In this document: positions 53,414 to 62,682 of the stretch, in pieces
How the letters are laid out: each line of letters opens with the position of its first letter
How positions within the stretch are numbered: the first letter of the stretch is position 1
From: an uncultured Francisella sp.
GTDB lineage: Bacteria; Pseudomonadota; Gammaproteobacteria; Burkholderiales; Neisseriaceae
DNA length: 64,000 nt
Assembly (NCBI GenBank): GCA_943913135.1
Contig: CALTVE010000001.1
Coordinates: 372,001 to 436,000 of the forward strand
Direction: 5' to 3'
Notes under the pieces: model-generated
The model's database searches: none
The model's input: only the letters and a program-made list of their open reading frames with translations
What the model was told of the DNA's origin: nothing
Translations under genes and position numbers: made by a program

Positions 53414-54544
53414 TTAACGCTTTCTTAAAAGGACGGAGCCAATAGAATAACCCGCGCCAAAACTAGATAAAACACCTAAATCACCTTCTTCAAGATCTTG
53501 ATGGTGGCGATTTAAAGCGATAATACAGCCGGCAGAGCTGGTATTGGCAAATTCATCTAAAATAATCGGTGCTTCTTTTTCAGTGGCCGGGCGGCCTAAT
53601 AGTTTGCGCGCCACGAGTTCATTCATCGACGAATTAGCTTGATGAAGCCAAAAACGCTTAATGGATTGCGGGGTAATCGACAGTTCTGCTAACTGACCAC
53701 CAATATGGCGGATCACTGCGGGGCATACCTCTTTAAAAACCTTGCGCCCCTGCTGGCGAAATAGCTTACTTCCATCGTCTTTATTTTCCGGATCCGCTCG
53801 GTTTAAAAAACCAAAATCGTTGCGAATGGCGTTAGAAAACTGGGTGAATAAACGGGCATCTTCGATTTCAAAACCCTGATGACGATCACGAGTTAACTCT
53901 CCTCTTTGCAAAACAACCGCAGTGGTAGCATCGCCAAAAATAAAGTGACTATCGCGATCTCGAAAATTTAAATGGGCCGAACAAATTTCTACACTGATCA
54001 CCAAAGCGCCCTTACTGCGTCCTGTACGAATAGCGTCGGTAGCATGCGCAATGCCGAAAGTAGCGCTGGAGCAGGCTACATTCATATCAAACGCAGCTCC
54101 TTCAATAGCCAATGAGTGCTGGATCTCTACCGCTACTGCAGGATAAGGCCTTTGCATATTAGAGCAGGCAAGAATCACTAAATCGATATCTTCTGGCCCT
54201 ACTTTAGCCTCTGCCATCGCTCTTTTAGCGGCAATCATCCCTTTTTCTGCCTGAAAAGATAATTGATTTTCAGGCCTTGCTGGGATGATCGGTTTCATTC
54301 TTAAGGGGTCTAAAATTCCTTCAGGGGCGTAAAAATAGCGACTTTTAATACCGGATACCTTAACGATAAACTCTTCATCGGATTCTCTTTTAGGGGACAG
54401 AATGCCTTTTTCTATTTCCTGTTCATGCGCTTTATTGTAATTGCGTACGTAGGTATTAAAACTATCCACCAATACCTGGTTACTGACTGCATAAGGAGGC
54501 ACATCCAAACCCGTTGCCACCAACACAACTGAAGTGGACACCAT
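53414..54544 (-). CDS. Beta-ketoacyl-ACP synthase III (FabH-like, long form)
   Basis: A 376-residue thiolase-fold condensing enzyme with the full FabH triad: Cys158 in NVACSSATFG, His301 in WLHQANSSMN and Asn334 in ANTSSAG. It is about 55 residues longer than FabH, with an insert near residues 30-95, and resembles the long KAS III variants of Pseudomonas and Xanthomonas that can use medium-chain acyl-CoA. Substrate cannot be read from sequence. GGAG lies 10 bases before the ATG. It heads the fabH-like - coaD - metZ unit and is divergent from rnpB. Confidence 0.87.
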   Translation of the reverse strand: MVSTSVVLVATGLDVPPYAVSNQVLVDSFNTYVRNYNKAHEQEIEKGILSPKRESDEEFIVKVSGIKSRYFYAPEGILDPLRMKPIIPARPENQLSFQAEKGMIAAKRAMAEAKVGPEDIDLVILACSNMQRPYPAVAVEIQHSLAIEGAAFDMNVACSSATFGIAHATDAIRTGRSKGALVISVEICSAHLNFRDRDSHFIFGDATTAVVLQRGELTRDRHQGFEIEDARLFTQFSNAIRNDFGFLNRADPENKDDGSKLFRQQGRKVFKEVCPAVIRHIGGQLAELSITPQSIKRFWLHQANSSMNELVARKLLGRPATEKEAPIILDEFANTSSAGCIIALNRHHQDLEEGDLGVLSSFGAGYSIGSVLLRKR

Positions 54545-54646
54545 AAACTATTTTCTCCATCATTATCGGATCGTTTACCAAAAAACACCACAACAGAGTG
54601 CGGGCCGCGTAAATAGAAATTAACTGCACTTCTGATAGTAACATGC

Positions 54647-54652
54647 TAGAAT
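54647..54652 (+). promoter_or_regulatory. -10 element of rnpB
   Basis: TAGAAT ends 5-6 bases before the first paired base of RNase P RNA, as expected for a transcript that starts at the mature 5' end. A clear -35 is not visible (ACTGCA at 18 bases is weak). Confidence 0.55.
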
Positions 54653-54657
54653 GCAAA

Positions 54658-55014
54658 AGCAAGTAGATTAGACAGTCGCTGTGCGCTTTGAAAGATAACG
54701 CATAGAGGAAAGTCCGGGCTCCACAGAGCACAATGCCAGATAACGACTGGGCACCGTGAGGTGACGGAAAGTGGAACAGAAAGCTAAACCGCCGATGGCT
54801 TGAAGCACAGGTAAGGGTGAAATGGTGTGGTAAGAGCACACCGCATCCCTGGTAACAGTGGATGGCAGGCTAAACCCCATTGGGAGCAAGATCAAATAGA
54901 ACACGATAATGTAGCTCGCATTTGTGTTTGGGTAGATTGCTTGAGCAAAGTGGCGACACCTTGCCTAGATGAATGACTGTCCATGACAGAACCCGGCTTA
55001 TCGATCTGCTTGCT
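54658..55014 (+). ncRNA. rnpB: RNase P RNA, type A
   Basis: The catalytic RNA of RNase P, about 357 bases. P1 pairs AGCAAGTAGAT (54658-54668) with ATCTGCTTGCT (55004-55014). Universal elements are present: GAGGAAAGTCCGGGCTCC (CR I), AGGGTGAAATGG, GTAAGAGCACACCGC, GTAACAGTGGATGGCAGG and the 3' AACCCGGCTTATCGATCTGC, with AGATGAATGACTG before it. A T-run follows at 55014-55019 and acts as terminator with P1. The 3' end overlaps the mutM stop on the other strand. Confidence 0.97.
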
Positions 55015-55831
55015 TTTTTAATTTTTGATGATTAGGACAAAAAAAACTGGCTCGCCCAGAAAGTTTTTCTTTTTGAATCGGCGCGCTACACAAGCGACAG
55101 GGTTCTCCCTTCTTGCCGTATACATAAAGATCATGAGCAAAGTAACCCATTCTGCCATGAGGGTTTTTGAAGTCTTTGATGGTACAGCCTCCAGCGGCAA
55201 TCGCTGTCTTTAAAACGCGCCTAATTTCCTGAATTAAGCGATCTAATTCTTTTTGGCTCATGCCTTTAGCCGGTGTAGCAGGGTGAATTTCTGCCCGAAA
55301 CAGAGCTTCATTGGCATAAATGTTGCCCACCCCCACCACAATACGTCCATCCATGAGCGCAACTTTAATAGAGGTTTTCTTGTTCTTGAATTTGTCTTGC
55401 AAATAGGCGACGGACAAATCCGCTGACAAAGGCTCTACCCCTAAAGCTGCAAATCCAGGAATCGATGCTAAAGTCAGCCCGTATTGCCAGGAGCCAAAGC
55501 GTCGACTATCGTTAAAACGCAGAATTGCTCCATTTTGCAAAACCAAATCAATGTGGTCATGTTTACCAGGTGGGCACTCTTTGGTTAATATTTTAAAATA
55601 ACCGGTCATGCCCAGATGGATCACCAGATAGCCTCCGCCTGTTAGCTCCATTACCAAATATTTCGCCCGGCGCATAACCCGAGCAATGCAGCGCCCTTTA
55701 AGACGCAAAATCTCTGACCCCACAGGGATACGTAAATGCGAATTGCGTACTATAATCTCTTTAACTCTCTGCCCTTCTACCCAAGGCGCTAAAATATTCT
55801 TAGTGGTTTCTACTTCTGGAAGTTCAGGCAT
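54998..55831 (-). CDS. mutM: Formamidopyrimidine-DNA glycosylase
   Basis: MutM removes 8-oxoguanine and formamidopyrimidines. The 277-residue protein keeps the catalytic Pro2-Glu3 (MPELPEVETT), Lys57 in RRAKYLV, VVGVGNIYANEALF and the C-terminal finger. Two deviations: the finger is Cys245-Cys248-Cys265-His268 (CRLC...CPNHQ) in place of four cysteines, which can still bind zinc, and the usual GGTT reads GGCT. Its last six codons and stop overlap the 3' end of rnpB (17 bases). It is last in the guaA-bioA-bioF-bioD-mutM run. Confidence 0.95.
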   Translation of the reverse strand: MPELPEVETTKNILAPWVEGQRVKEIIVRNSHLRIPVGSEILRLKGRCIARVMRRAKYLVMELTGGGYLVIHLGMTGYFKILTKECPPGKHDHIDLVLQNGAILRFNDSRRFGSWQYGLTLASIPGFAALGVEPLSADLSVAYLQDKFKNKKTSIKVALMDGRIVVGVGNIYANEALFRAEIHPATPAKGMSQKELDRLIQEIRRVLKTAIAAGGCTIKDFKNPHGRMGYFAHDLYVYGKKGEPCRLCSAPIQKEKLSGRASFFCPNHQKLKKQADR

Positions 55832-55834
55832 ACG

Positions 55835-56497
55835 CTATCCAATAAAATTAAAAGATTCCTCTGTAAATGCAGGCAGCTCAATAAACCTCGGCTGTCCAGG
55901 ATAAGTGATAAGATAATTTTTTAAATAGGCACAGTTGTCGGCCAAAATGCGCTGATCACTCCCTATTCCTCTATTAAATACTAAGGCAAAAAGAGACAAC
56001 GCACGACTTTTCAGTATTTCTAAAGACAATAAAGCGGCGTTTAACTCACCCAAAGCCCCCGCTACTACCAAAATTACAGGATAAGCGTGGTCCTTAATAT
56101 AATCTAAGGTTAAGTAATCGCGACGCAAAGGAACCATTAACCCTCCTGCCCCTTCTACCAATACCACATCAAAATTCTTTTGTAAGCACACCGTAGCAGC
56201 ATGAATTTTTGCTAGATCTACCGTTTCCGACACGGCTTCTGACGCTAAATGCGGCGAAGCGGCTAAAGGATAAACCAGAGGGTGCGTTACCCCTTCATGA
56301 TCAAAAATCGTGGGCGCAATCCCCATTATTTTCCGGTGCAGAGTAACATCGGCGCTTTGCCCTGGAGGGCAACCGGTCTCAATTAATTTCTGGGTTATGA
56401 CTCGATTTTTTTTTCCCCATTTACGTGCTAAAAAACCGGTAGCATAGGTTTTCCCTACCCCAGTACCTGTCCCACTGACAAAATATACCTCTCCCAT
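55835..56497 (-). CDS. bioD: Dethiobiotin synthetase
   Basis: The ATP-dependent ureido-ring closing step of biotin synthesis. The 220-residue P-loop protein has GTGTGVGKT (9-17), VEGAGGLMVPL (about 115-125) and the C-terminal PGQPRFIELP. It lies 1 base from bioF and 3 bases from mutM. The biotin genes present are bioA, bioF and bioD; bioB and bioC are not in the window. Confidence 0.95.
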   Translation of the reverse strand: MGEVYFVSGTGTGVGKTYATGFLARKWGKKNRVITQKLIETGCPPGQSADVTLHRKIMGIAPTIFDHEGVTHPLVYPLAASPHLASEAVSETVDLAKIHAATVCLQKNFDVVLVEGAGGLMVPLRRDYLTLDYIKDHAYPVILVVAGALGELNAALLSLEILKSRALSLFALVFNRGIGSDQRILADNCAYLKNYLITYPGQPRFIELPAFTEESFNFIG

Positions 56498-56498
56498 A

Positions 56499-57623
56499 TT
56501 ACAACTCTGTTAAAGCACTTATTAAGTTATCAATATCGCCTGTGCTTAATCCAGCATGTAGAGACAAGCGCAACCTCGCTGTGCCCCGGGGTACGCTGGG
56601 ATAGCGTATGGGCAGAACATAAAAACCTTGCTTCTGTAAAGCGATTGCATGATCTACCGCTTTTTGATTATCGCCTAACACAAAAGGAAGAATGTGCGTT
56701 CCTGACTCCCTGCCTAGAGCCTGATGCATTTTGCTACTGATCAAAGCCAGGTGCTTTCTTTTATCCTGCCAGTGTGCCAATCGCTGTAATAAATATAGAT
56801 TCCATGCCCAGTTAATAGGGGGCAAAGCTGTAGTAAAAATTAAAGAACGCATGTGGTTAATTAAATAATCTCGTGTTAAGGCGCTACTGACTACAAATCC
56901 ACCGACCCCATATAAGGCTTTACCCAAGGTGGCGACTAAAAAATCAATTTTCTCTATTACCCCTTGTTCTTCAGCGCAGCCCAAACCTTTTGTACCATAT
57001 AGCCCAAATGCATGTGCTTCGTCAATATAAATCAACACTTCAGGATAACGCTCTTTTAAAGCTACCAAGTTCTTTAAATCGACTTTATCGCCATCCATAC
57101 TAAACAAGCTTTCTGTTACGATAAAAATCGCTTCATATCGACCTGTGAATGCTTCGAGTTTGGCTTCTAAAGCAGTTAAGTTATTATGCGGATAACACTC
57201 GCACTTTGCCTTACTTAAACGAATACCGTCAATAATACTGGAATGATTTAATTCATCCGATAAAATGAGACAATCTTGATGCGCTAAGGCTGGTAAAATA
57301 CCCATATTGCAATGATAACCACTGTTAAAAACTAATGCGGCTTCTTTATCGAAAAGCTTGGCCAAAAAGTGTTCTACTCTACCGTATATCGGCAAATTAC
57401 CGGTTAAAAGACGCGAAGAGCTGCTGGAAAAATCTGTTGTTTCTTGTTCTAAAAATCGGCAAAATTCTGTCTTTAAGGTTTTATCCGCGCTTAAACCCAA
57501 ATAATCATTACTTGTTAAATTAATTAACCCCTTAGCTTGATTAGGATCAGGTAAATAGCGTTTGCCGTCTATCTTTTCTAAGTCGCTGAGCGTTCTTTGA
57601 AAACGTTTAAACAAAGGATGCAT
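56499..57623 (-). CDS. bioF: 8-amino-7-oxononanoate synthase
   Basis: A PLP enzyme that condenses pimeloyl-ACP/CoA with alanine. Motifs are NYLGLS-type NDYLGLSAD, SSSSRLLTGN, FNSGYHCN, DELNHSSIIDG, DEAHAFGLYG and the lysine in TLGKALYGVGG. I prefer the ATG at 57623 (MHPLFKRF, 374 residues); a TTG at 57635 would lengthen it by four residues and increase the overlap with bioA from 17 to 29 bases. Neither has a strong ribosome binding site, so translation may be coupled to bioA. Confidence 0.95.
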   Translation of the reverse strand: MHPLFKRFQRTLSDLEKIDGKRYLPDPNQAKGLINLTSNDYLGLSADKTLKTEFCRFLEQETTDFSSSSSRLLTGNLPIYGRVEHFLAKLFDKEAALVFNSGYHCNMGILPALAHQDCLILSDELNHSSIIDGIRLSKAKCECYPHNNLTALEAKLEAFTGRYEAIFIVTESLFSMDGDKVDLKNLVALKERYPEVLIYIDEAHAFGLYGTKGLGCAEEQGVIEKIDFLVATLGKALYGVGGFVVSSALTRDYLINHMRSLIFTTALPPINWAWNLYLLQRLAHWQDKRKHLALISSKMHQALGRESGTHILPFVLGDNQKAVDHAIALQKQGFYVLPIRYPSVPRGTARLRLSLHAGLSTGDIDNLISALTEL

Positions 57624-58908
57624 GAAGAGAACCAAATTTAAGTAAATCCGGTAAAAGAGTGATTAAAGTAGTACATAGATAATCAAGCTCTAGATCACGG
57701 ATTATCAAAGGAGGGATAATATAAATAAGATTACCAAAAGGACGAAGCCAAATGCCTTTTTCTACAAAAAAGGTTTGAACTTTGCGCACGTCGAGGGCTT
57801 TGGTCAACTCAATGACCCCAATCGCCCCTAACACGCGCACTTCTTTTACCTCGGGTAAATCTCGGGCTGGTGCTAATCCAGCTTCTAACCACTGTTCTAT
57901 TTTTTCTACGCGATTACGCCAATTACTCTTTAAAAGCAGATCCAACGACGATATCGCCACGGCACACGCCAGAGGGTTGGCCATAAAAGTAGGACCGTGC
58001 ATTAAGCTCCCTATCTCACTCAGTCTGTGTGCTACTTTTGAGACAGTGGCCACCAGAGCCATAGGTAAATAGCCAGCGCTTAAGGCTTTACCTAAACACA
58101 AAATATCGGGGGTTACCTGAGCGTATTCATAGGCAAATAAACGCCCCGTTCGCGCAAAGCCAGTCGCGATTTCATCGAAAATCAATAGAATATTATACTG
58201 ATCGCAATACTGACGCAGACAACGCAAGATGTGCGGGTGATAAAAATACATCCCCCCCGCCCCTTGAACAATAGGTTCAACGATAAACGCAGTCAATTTT
58301 TCATGATGCTCAGCAAAAAAGTTTTTCAGAACTTCGTTATCCTGTTCTTGCCAAGGACCAGAAAATCGGCTAACCGGACGAGGAACAAAATAGCGCACAG
58401 GTAAAAAAGAATGAAACCCTTGATGCATGCCCTTAGGATCACTAACTGACATCGTGTTCCAGGTGTCCCCATGATAGCCGCCCCTAAAAGTAGCAATTTC
58501 CGTTTTCTGCCTATTCCCCTCTGCTAAGCGGTATTGCAAGGCCATTTTTAAAGCGACTTCTACTGCTACCGATCCAGAATCCACATAAAATAGTTGATCA
58601 AAAACAGGATTTAATACACTCAGTAGTTTTTTTCCTAGGGTAATAGCTGGCTGATGAGTAAGCCCCGCGAACATAACATGTGCCATATCTTCAAGCTGAT
58701 CTATAAGCGCCTGATTCAAAAGCGGATGGTTGTACCCATGAAGAGCACACCACCAGGAACTGGTGCCCTCAATCAGAGTGCGTCCATCGGCCAATTCTAA
58801 GGTACAAGCGTAGGCTTTTTTTATCGTATAAGTGGGCAGCGGATCGGTAGCTGAATCATAAGGATGCCATAAATGAGCTTTATCAAAAGGATCCACCCTT
58901 ATTCCCAT
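57607..58908 (-). CDS. bioA: Adenosylmethionine--8-amino-7-oxononanoate aminotransferase
   Basis: A class III PLP aminotransferase using S-adenosylmethionine as amino donor. The 433-residue protein has LWHPYDSATDPLP, GTSSWWCALHGYNHP, YVDSGSVAVEVALKMA, RGGYHGDTWNTMSVSDP, VQGAGGMYFYHP, DEIATGFARTGRLFA and GKALSAGYLP with the PLP lysine. The ATG lies inside the end of guaA (10-base overlap), an unusual coupling of biotin and purine genes. Confidence 0.95.
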   Translation of the reverse strand: MGIRVDPFDKAHLWHPYDSATDPLPTYTIKKAYACTLELADGRTLIEGTSSWWCALHGYNHPLLNQALIDQLEDMAHVMFAGLTHQPAITLGKKLLSVLNPVFDQLFYVDSGSVAVEVALKMALQYRLAEGNRQKTEIATFRGGYHGDTWNTMSVSDPKGMHQGFHSFLPVRYFVPRPVSRFSGPWQEQDNEVLKNFFAEHHEKLTAFIVEPIVQGAGGMYFYHPHILRCLRQYCDQYNILLIFDEIATGFARTGRLFAYEYAQVTPDILCLGKALSAGYLPMALVATVSKVAHRLSEIGSLMHGPTFMANPLACAVAISSLDLLLKSNWRNRVEKIEQWLEAGLAPARDLPEVKEVRVLGAIGVIELTKALDVRKVQTFFVEKGIWLRPFGNLIYIIPPLIIRDLELDYLCTTLITLLPDLLKFGSLHASFV

Positions 58909-60461
58909 TCAATTGTAGCCGGCGGCTTGCCAGAAATATCGTAGACCACTCGGTTAACCCCTGCCACTTCATTGATGATTCGATCGGCTATTTGACCCAA
59001 CAAACTATAAGGCAATTGAGACCAATGAGCGGTCATAAAATCGGTCGTTTCTACGCTGCGCAGAGCCACTACGTATTCGTAGCTGCGCGTATCCCCCATG
59101 ACTCCTACTGATTTAATCGGTAAAAAAACGGCAAAGGCTTGGGACACTTTGTTGTACCAACTTATTCCTTCACTATCTTTTTCTTGGCGTAAGGCATCGA
59201 GAAAGATGACGTCAACCTTGCGCAATAAATCTAGATACTCAGGCTTAATTTCTCCTAAAATACGGACGGCGAGCCCTGGCCCCGGAAAAGGATGACGGGA
59301 CACCATTTCCGGAGATAAACCCAGTTCCAACCCCAACTGGCGCACTTCATCTTTAAAAAGAGAGCGCAAAGGTTCCAATAGTTTTAAATGTAAAGTATCC
59401 GGCAAACCGCCTACATTGTGGTGACTTTTAATGACATGCGCTTTTTTGCTATCTCCTCCTGCCGATTCAATCACATCTGGGTAAATCGTTCCCTGGGCCA
59501 GCCATTTCACATAGGGGCGCTTAGCTGCTTCCTCTTGGAAAACGTCAATAAAAGCTGCCCCGATAACCTTACGCTTTTGTTCGGGATCGCTAATGCCCTT
59601 TAGTCGAGTTAAAAAGTAATCAACGGCATTTCGATAGATAATCTTAACCCCAAGACTACTCAACATTTCTTTTACTTGTATTCCTTCATTAAAGCGTAAT
59701 AACCCATGATCGACAAACACGCAGCTTAATTGATTACCAATTGCCCGATGGACTAAAGCAGCAGCTACCGAAGAATCTACTCCGCCTGATAAAGCTAAAA
59801 TCACTTCTTCATCGCCTACTTGGTTTTTAATAGTCTGGATAGCTTCATCGATATAGTTAGGCATCGTCCAAGTCGGCTTAATGGCACAAATTCCGAGCAC
59901 AAAACGCTTCATGAGCGCAATTCCCGACACGGTATGGGTTACTTCTGGGTGAAACTGCACCCCATAAAACAACTTATCGGCATTTTCAATAATCGCATAC
60001 GGACAATACTCCGTTTTCCCCACTACTTTAAAACCTTCGGGCATGGATTCGATTCTATCTCCATGACTCATCCATACTTTTAACGCCTGTTCATCAGGGT
60101 AATCACTTAAACCCTCAGTGAACGGCGAAGAAAGAGTTTTCACTACTTTAGCAAAGCCAAATTCTCTTTCTGGTGAAGGCACAACTTTACCCCCTAAACT
60201 TTCTGCCATCCACTGCATGCCATAGCAAATACCAAGTACAGGGACTCCAAGCTGTAAAATTTGTGAATCCGCCTGATAATGCTGGTTATAAACCGATTCA
60301 GGGCCCCCGGATAAAATGATCCCTTTAGGGTTAAATGTTTTAATTTTGTCTAAAGGCCAATCGAAAGGATGTATCTCACAATAAACCTTTAGCCCCCGTA
60401 CCTGGCGGGCGATCAGTTGGCTTACCTGCGAGCCAAAATCTAAAACCAATATTTTTCCCAT
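58899..60461 (-). CDS. guaA: GMP synthase (glutamine-hydrolysing)
   Basis: Converts XMP to GMP. The 520-residue protein has a class I glutaminase domain with GICYGMQ (Cys79), FHPEVTHT (His171, Glu173), then the ATP-pyrophosphatase P-loop SGGVDSS (225-231) and the C-terminal dimerisation domain ending PPATIEWE. guaB, its usual partner, is not nearby. It follows smpB by 24 bases. Confidence 0.98.
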   Translation of the reverse strand: MGKILVLDFGSQVSQLIARQVRGLKVYCEIHPFDWPLDKIKTFNPKGIILSGGPESVYNQHYQADSQILQLGVPVLGICYGMQWMAESLGGKVVPSPEREFGFAKVVKTLSSPFTEGLSDYPDEQALKVWMSHGDRIESMPEGFKVVGKTEYCPYAIIENADKLFYGVQFHPEVTHTVSGIALMKRFVLGICAIKPTWTMPNYIDEAIQTIKNQVGDEEVILALSGGVDSSVAAALVHRAIGNQLSCVFVDHGLLRFNEGIQVKEMLSSLGVKIIYRNAVDYFLTRLKGISDPEQKRKVIGAAFIDVFQEEAAKRPYVKWLAQGTIYPDVIESAGGDSKKAHVIKSHHNVGGLPDTLHLKLLEPLRSLFKDEVRQLGLELGLSPEMVSRHPFPGPGLAVRILGEIKPEYLDLLRKVDVIFLDALRQEKDSEGISWYNKVSQAFAVFLPIKSVGVMGDTRSYEYVVALRSVETTDFMTAHWSQLPYSLLGQIADRIINEVAGVNRVVYDISGKPPATIEWE

Positions 60462-60485
60462 AATCCTATCTTCACAAAAAGCGTA

Positions 60486-60932
60486 TTAACGGAAAGTTTT
60501 CATAAGACGAGCTTTTTCTCTCTTCCAATCTTTCTCTTTTAAAAATTCGCGCTTATCATTCTTTTTTTTGCCCTGAGCCAGACCCACTTCTGCTTTAATA
60601 CAACCTTTCTTATAATGTAAATTTAAAGGCACCAAGGTGAAGCCTCTCTGCTCTACTTTACTACGCAACTTATCAATTTCCTGCTGATGCAGTAAAAGCT
60701 TGCGATCACGTGTGGAATCGGTCTTAATATGGGTCGAGGCTTCTGGCAGAGCGCTGATGTGACTGCCTACTAAATAAAAAGCATCCTTTTTCCAATAAAT
60801 ATAACTTTCTTTCAACATTGCCCGACCCGCACGTATTGCTTTTACTTCCCAACCTTGCAATACCATCCCCGCTTCGTAGGTATCGATAATAAAGTAGTCA
60901 TGATAAGCCTTGCGGTTATTAACAATACTCAT
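60486..60932 (-). CDS. smpB: SsrA-binding protein SmpB
   Basis: Binds tmRNA and delivers it to stalled ribosomes. The 148-residue protein has NRKAYHDYFI, the OB-fold motif AGMVLQGWEVKAIRAGRA, ALPEASTHIKTDSTRDRKLLLH, and a basic C-terminal tail (KREFLKEKDWKREKARLMK) that folds in the decoding channel. tmRNA itself is not seen in the window. Confidence 0.97.
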   Translation of the reverse strand: MSIVNNRKAYHDYFIIDTYEAGMVLQGWEVKAIRAGRAMLKESYIYWKKDAFYLVGSHISALPEASTHIKTDSTRDRKLLLHQQEIDKLRSKVEQRGFTLVPLNLHYKKGCIKAEVGLAQGKKKNDKREFLKEKDWKREKARLMKTFR

Positions 60933-60982
60933 GACAAAAGGATCCTAATTAGAGACAAGGCGCCGCATTCTAACAGAAAAAA

Positions 60983-62674
60983 CTATTTTTGCTCTTTTTG
61001 TTTCGCCTGGATTGCGGTAGCAGCAATGGTATAGATGATATCTTCTACCTTAGCCCCCCGCGATAGATCGTTAACTGGTTTTCTTAGGCCTTGTAAAATT
61101 GGCCCGATACAAACTAAATCACCGGTTCTCTGTGCCGCTTTATAAGTAGTATTACCCGTATTTAAATCGGGGAAAATATAAACATTTGCTTGACCGGCAA
61201 TAGCACTCCCGGGTGCTTTACGGAGGCCAACGCTGATATCAGTAGCCGCATCATATTGTAAAGGTCCATCCACTTGTAAATGAGGCGCTACCTGTTGTGT
61301 CAATTCTACCGCTTTTTCTACTTTATCTACTTCTGGTCCCCCACCAGACCCCTTAGTTGAATAAGAAATAAAGGCAATCTTAGGAGCAATATCAAAGGCT
61401 TGAGCCGTTGCTGCAGTCTGCTGCGCCAATTCAGATAGCTGCTCGGAAGTTGGGCTAATATTCACTGCGCAATCGGCAAATAACTTCACTTCCATAGGAA
61501 AAAGCATAAAAAAAGTACTGGATACCAAACTCTCCCCCGGCGGACTTTTAATAATTTGTAAAGCTGGCAAAATAGTATGCGCCGTAGAGTGAACGGCACC
61601 AGATACTAAACCATCCACATCCCCTTCCTGGAGCATCATTGTACCAAGCATCACTGAATCTTTTAAAGCCTCTCTTGCCCTCTCTTCAGTCATACCCTTT
61701 TTTTGTCTTAAAGCGACCAAGGGCGCAACATATTTATCGGCAATTGTTTTAGGATCAATGACTTCTATTCCTGGTGGTAAAGTTAAATTTAAATCTAACA
61801 GAGTTTTTTGTACTGCTTCTTCTTCTGCCAGTAATACTAAACGGGCGATTTTTTTTTGGGCGCTGAAAACAGCTGCCTGTACTGTCCTTGGCTCGGCCCC
61901 TTCTGGTAAAATGATTTTTTTGTTAACGCTTTTCGCTTTCTCTAATAAGTTGACTCGGAATAAAGCGGGAGACATCCGCTTATCAAAAGTCATCCCCATA
62001 CCGCTTTTTAAAGGCATAATATTCATTTTTTCGACTAAAGGTTTTAGATCTTCTAAGCGGGTTACTTGTAAAACTTCTTTATCAAGAACCAGCAATAAAA
62101 ACCAGTCGGGGCGTGATTTTTGCATGATTCTCTCTACGGCTTTACCATACTCGTCTCTATCTTTTTTCACATGTACCAACACAAACCCCATCTGATGAGT
62201 TTGGGGGTTAAAAGTAAAATTAGCCGCTGCCATTAAGCTATCAGCTGCCTGTTCCACACTTAAACCTTCCACATTCAGCACCAAAATCACCTCTGGTTTT
62301 AAGGTTGCGGCGATAGAACGGTTCCAATTATAAAGATAAGGCCGAGCAAGCTGTGGACTTATTCCGGTAATCAGGCTATTACACCCGCTGGCGTTTTCCA
62401 CGTAATACACCTTATGGGCCAATGTTTCATCTAAAGAGTCCACAGAGCCACGAGCAAAATTTTTATCTATTTCTGGAAAATTAAACAGAGGAGTAGGATT
62501 TTTTTGTAATTGGCATAAAAATTTATTCCCGACTTTATCCTCTTCTTCTTCAGGAATAATTTTGATATAGCGCAATTTATTTACTACCTCCTCTTCAAAA
62601 GCCAAGGTGAAGAGCACAGCTAATTGCGAAAGTTTAATTCCGTGATTAATCGCTACTAAAAAATAATTGGTCAT
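60983..62674 (-). CDS. pta: Phosphate acetyltransferase, short form
   Basis: Pta interconverts acetyl-CoA and acetyl phosphate. Residues about 235-560 are a complete PTA_PTB domain: KKIILPEGAEPRTVQAA, VMLGTMMLQEGDVDGLVSGAVH, SYSTKGSGGG, DGPLQYDAA, VYIFPDLNTGNTTYKAAQRTG and GPILQGLRKPVNDLSRGA. The N-terminal part (about 230 residues) is a degenerate version of the P-loop domain, lacking the usual glycine-lysine loop. The DRTGG regulatory domain of the 714-residue E. coli enzyme is missing. ackA is not in the window. It lies 8 bases after the herA-like gene. Confidence 0.93.
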   Translation of the reverse strand: MTNYFLVAINHGIKLSQLAVLFTLAFEEEVVNKLRYIKIIPEEEEDKVGNKFLCQLQKNPTPLFNFPEIDKNFARGSVDSLDETLAHKVYYVENASGCNSLITGISPQLARPYLYNWNRSIAATLKPEVILVLNVEGLSVEQAADSLMAAANFTFNPQTHQMGFVLVHVKKDRDEYGKAVERIMQKSRPDWFLLLVLDKEVLQVTRLEDLKPLVEKMNIMPLKSGMGMTFDKRMSPALFRVNLLEKAKSVNKKIILPEGAEPRTVQAAVFSAQKKIARLVLLAEEEAVQKTLLDLNLTLPPGIEVIDPKTIADKYVAPLVALRQKKGMTEERAREALKDSVMLGTMMLQEGDVDGLVSGAVHSTAHTILPALQIIKSPPGESLVSSTFFMLFPMEVKLFADCAVNISPTSEQLSELAQQTAATAQAFDIAPKIAFISYSTKGSGGGPEVDKVEKAVELTQQVAPHLQVDGPLQYDAATDISVGLRKAPGSAIAGQANVYIFPDLNTGNTTYKAAQRTGDLVCIGPILQGLRKPVNDLSRGAKVEDIIYTIAATAIQAKQKEQK

Positions 62675-62682
62675 GCTGTCTC

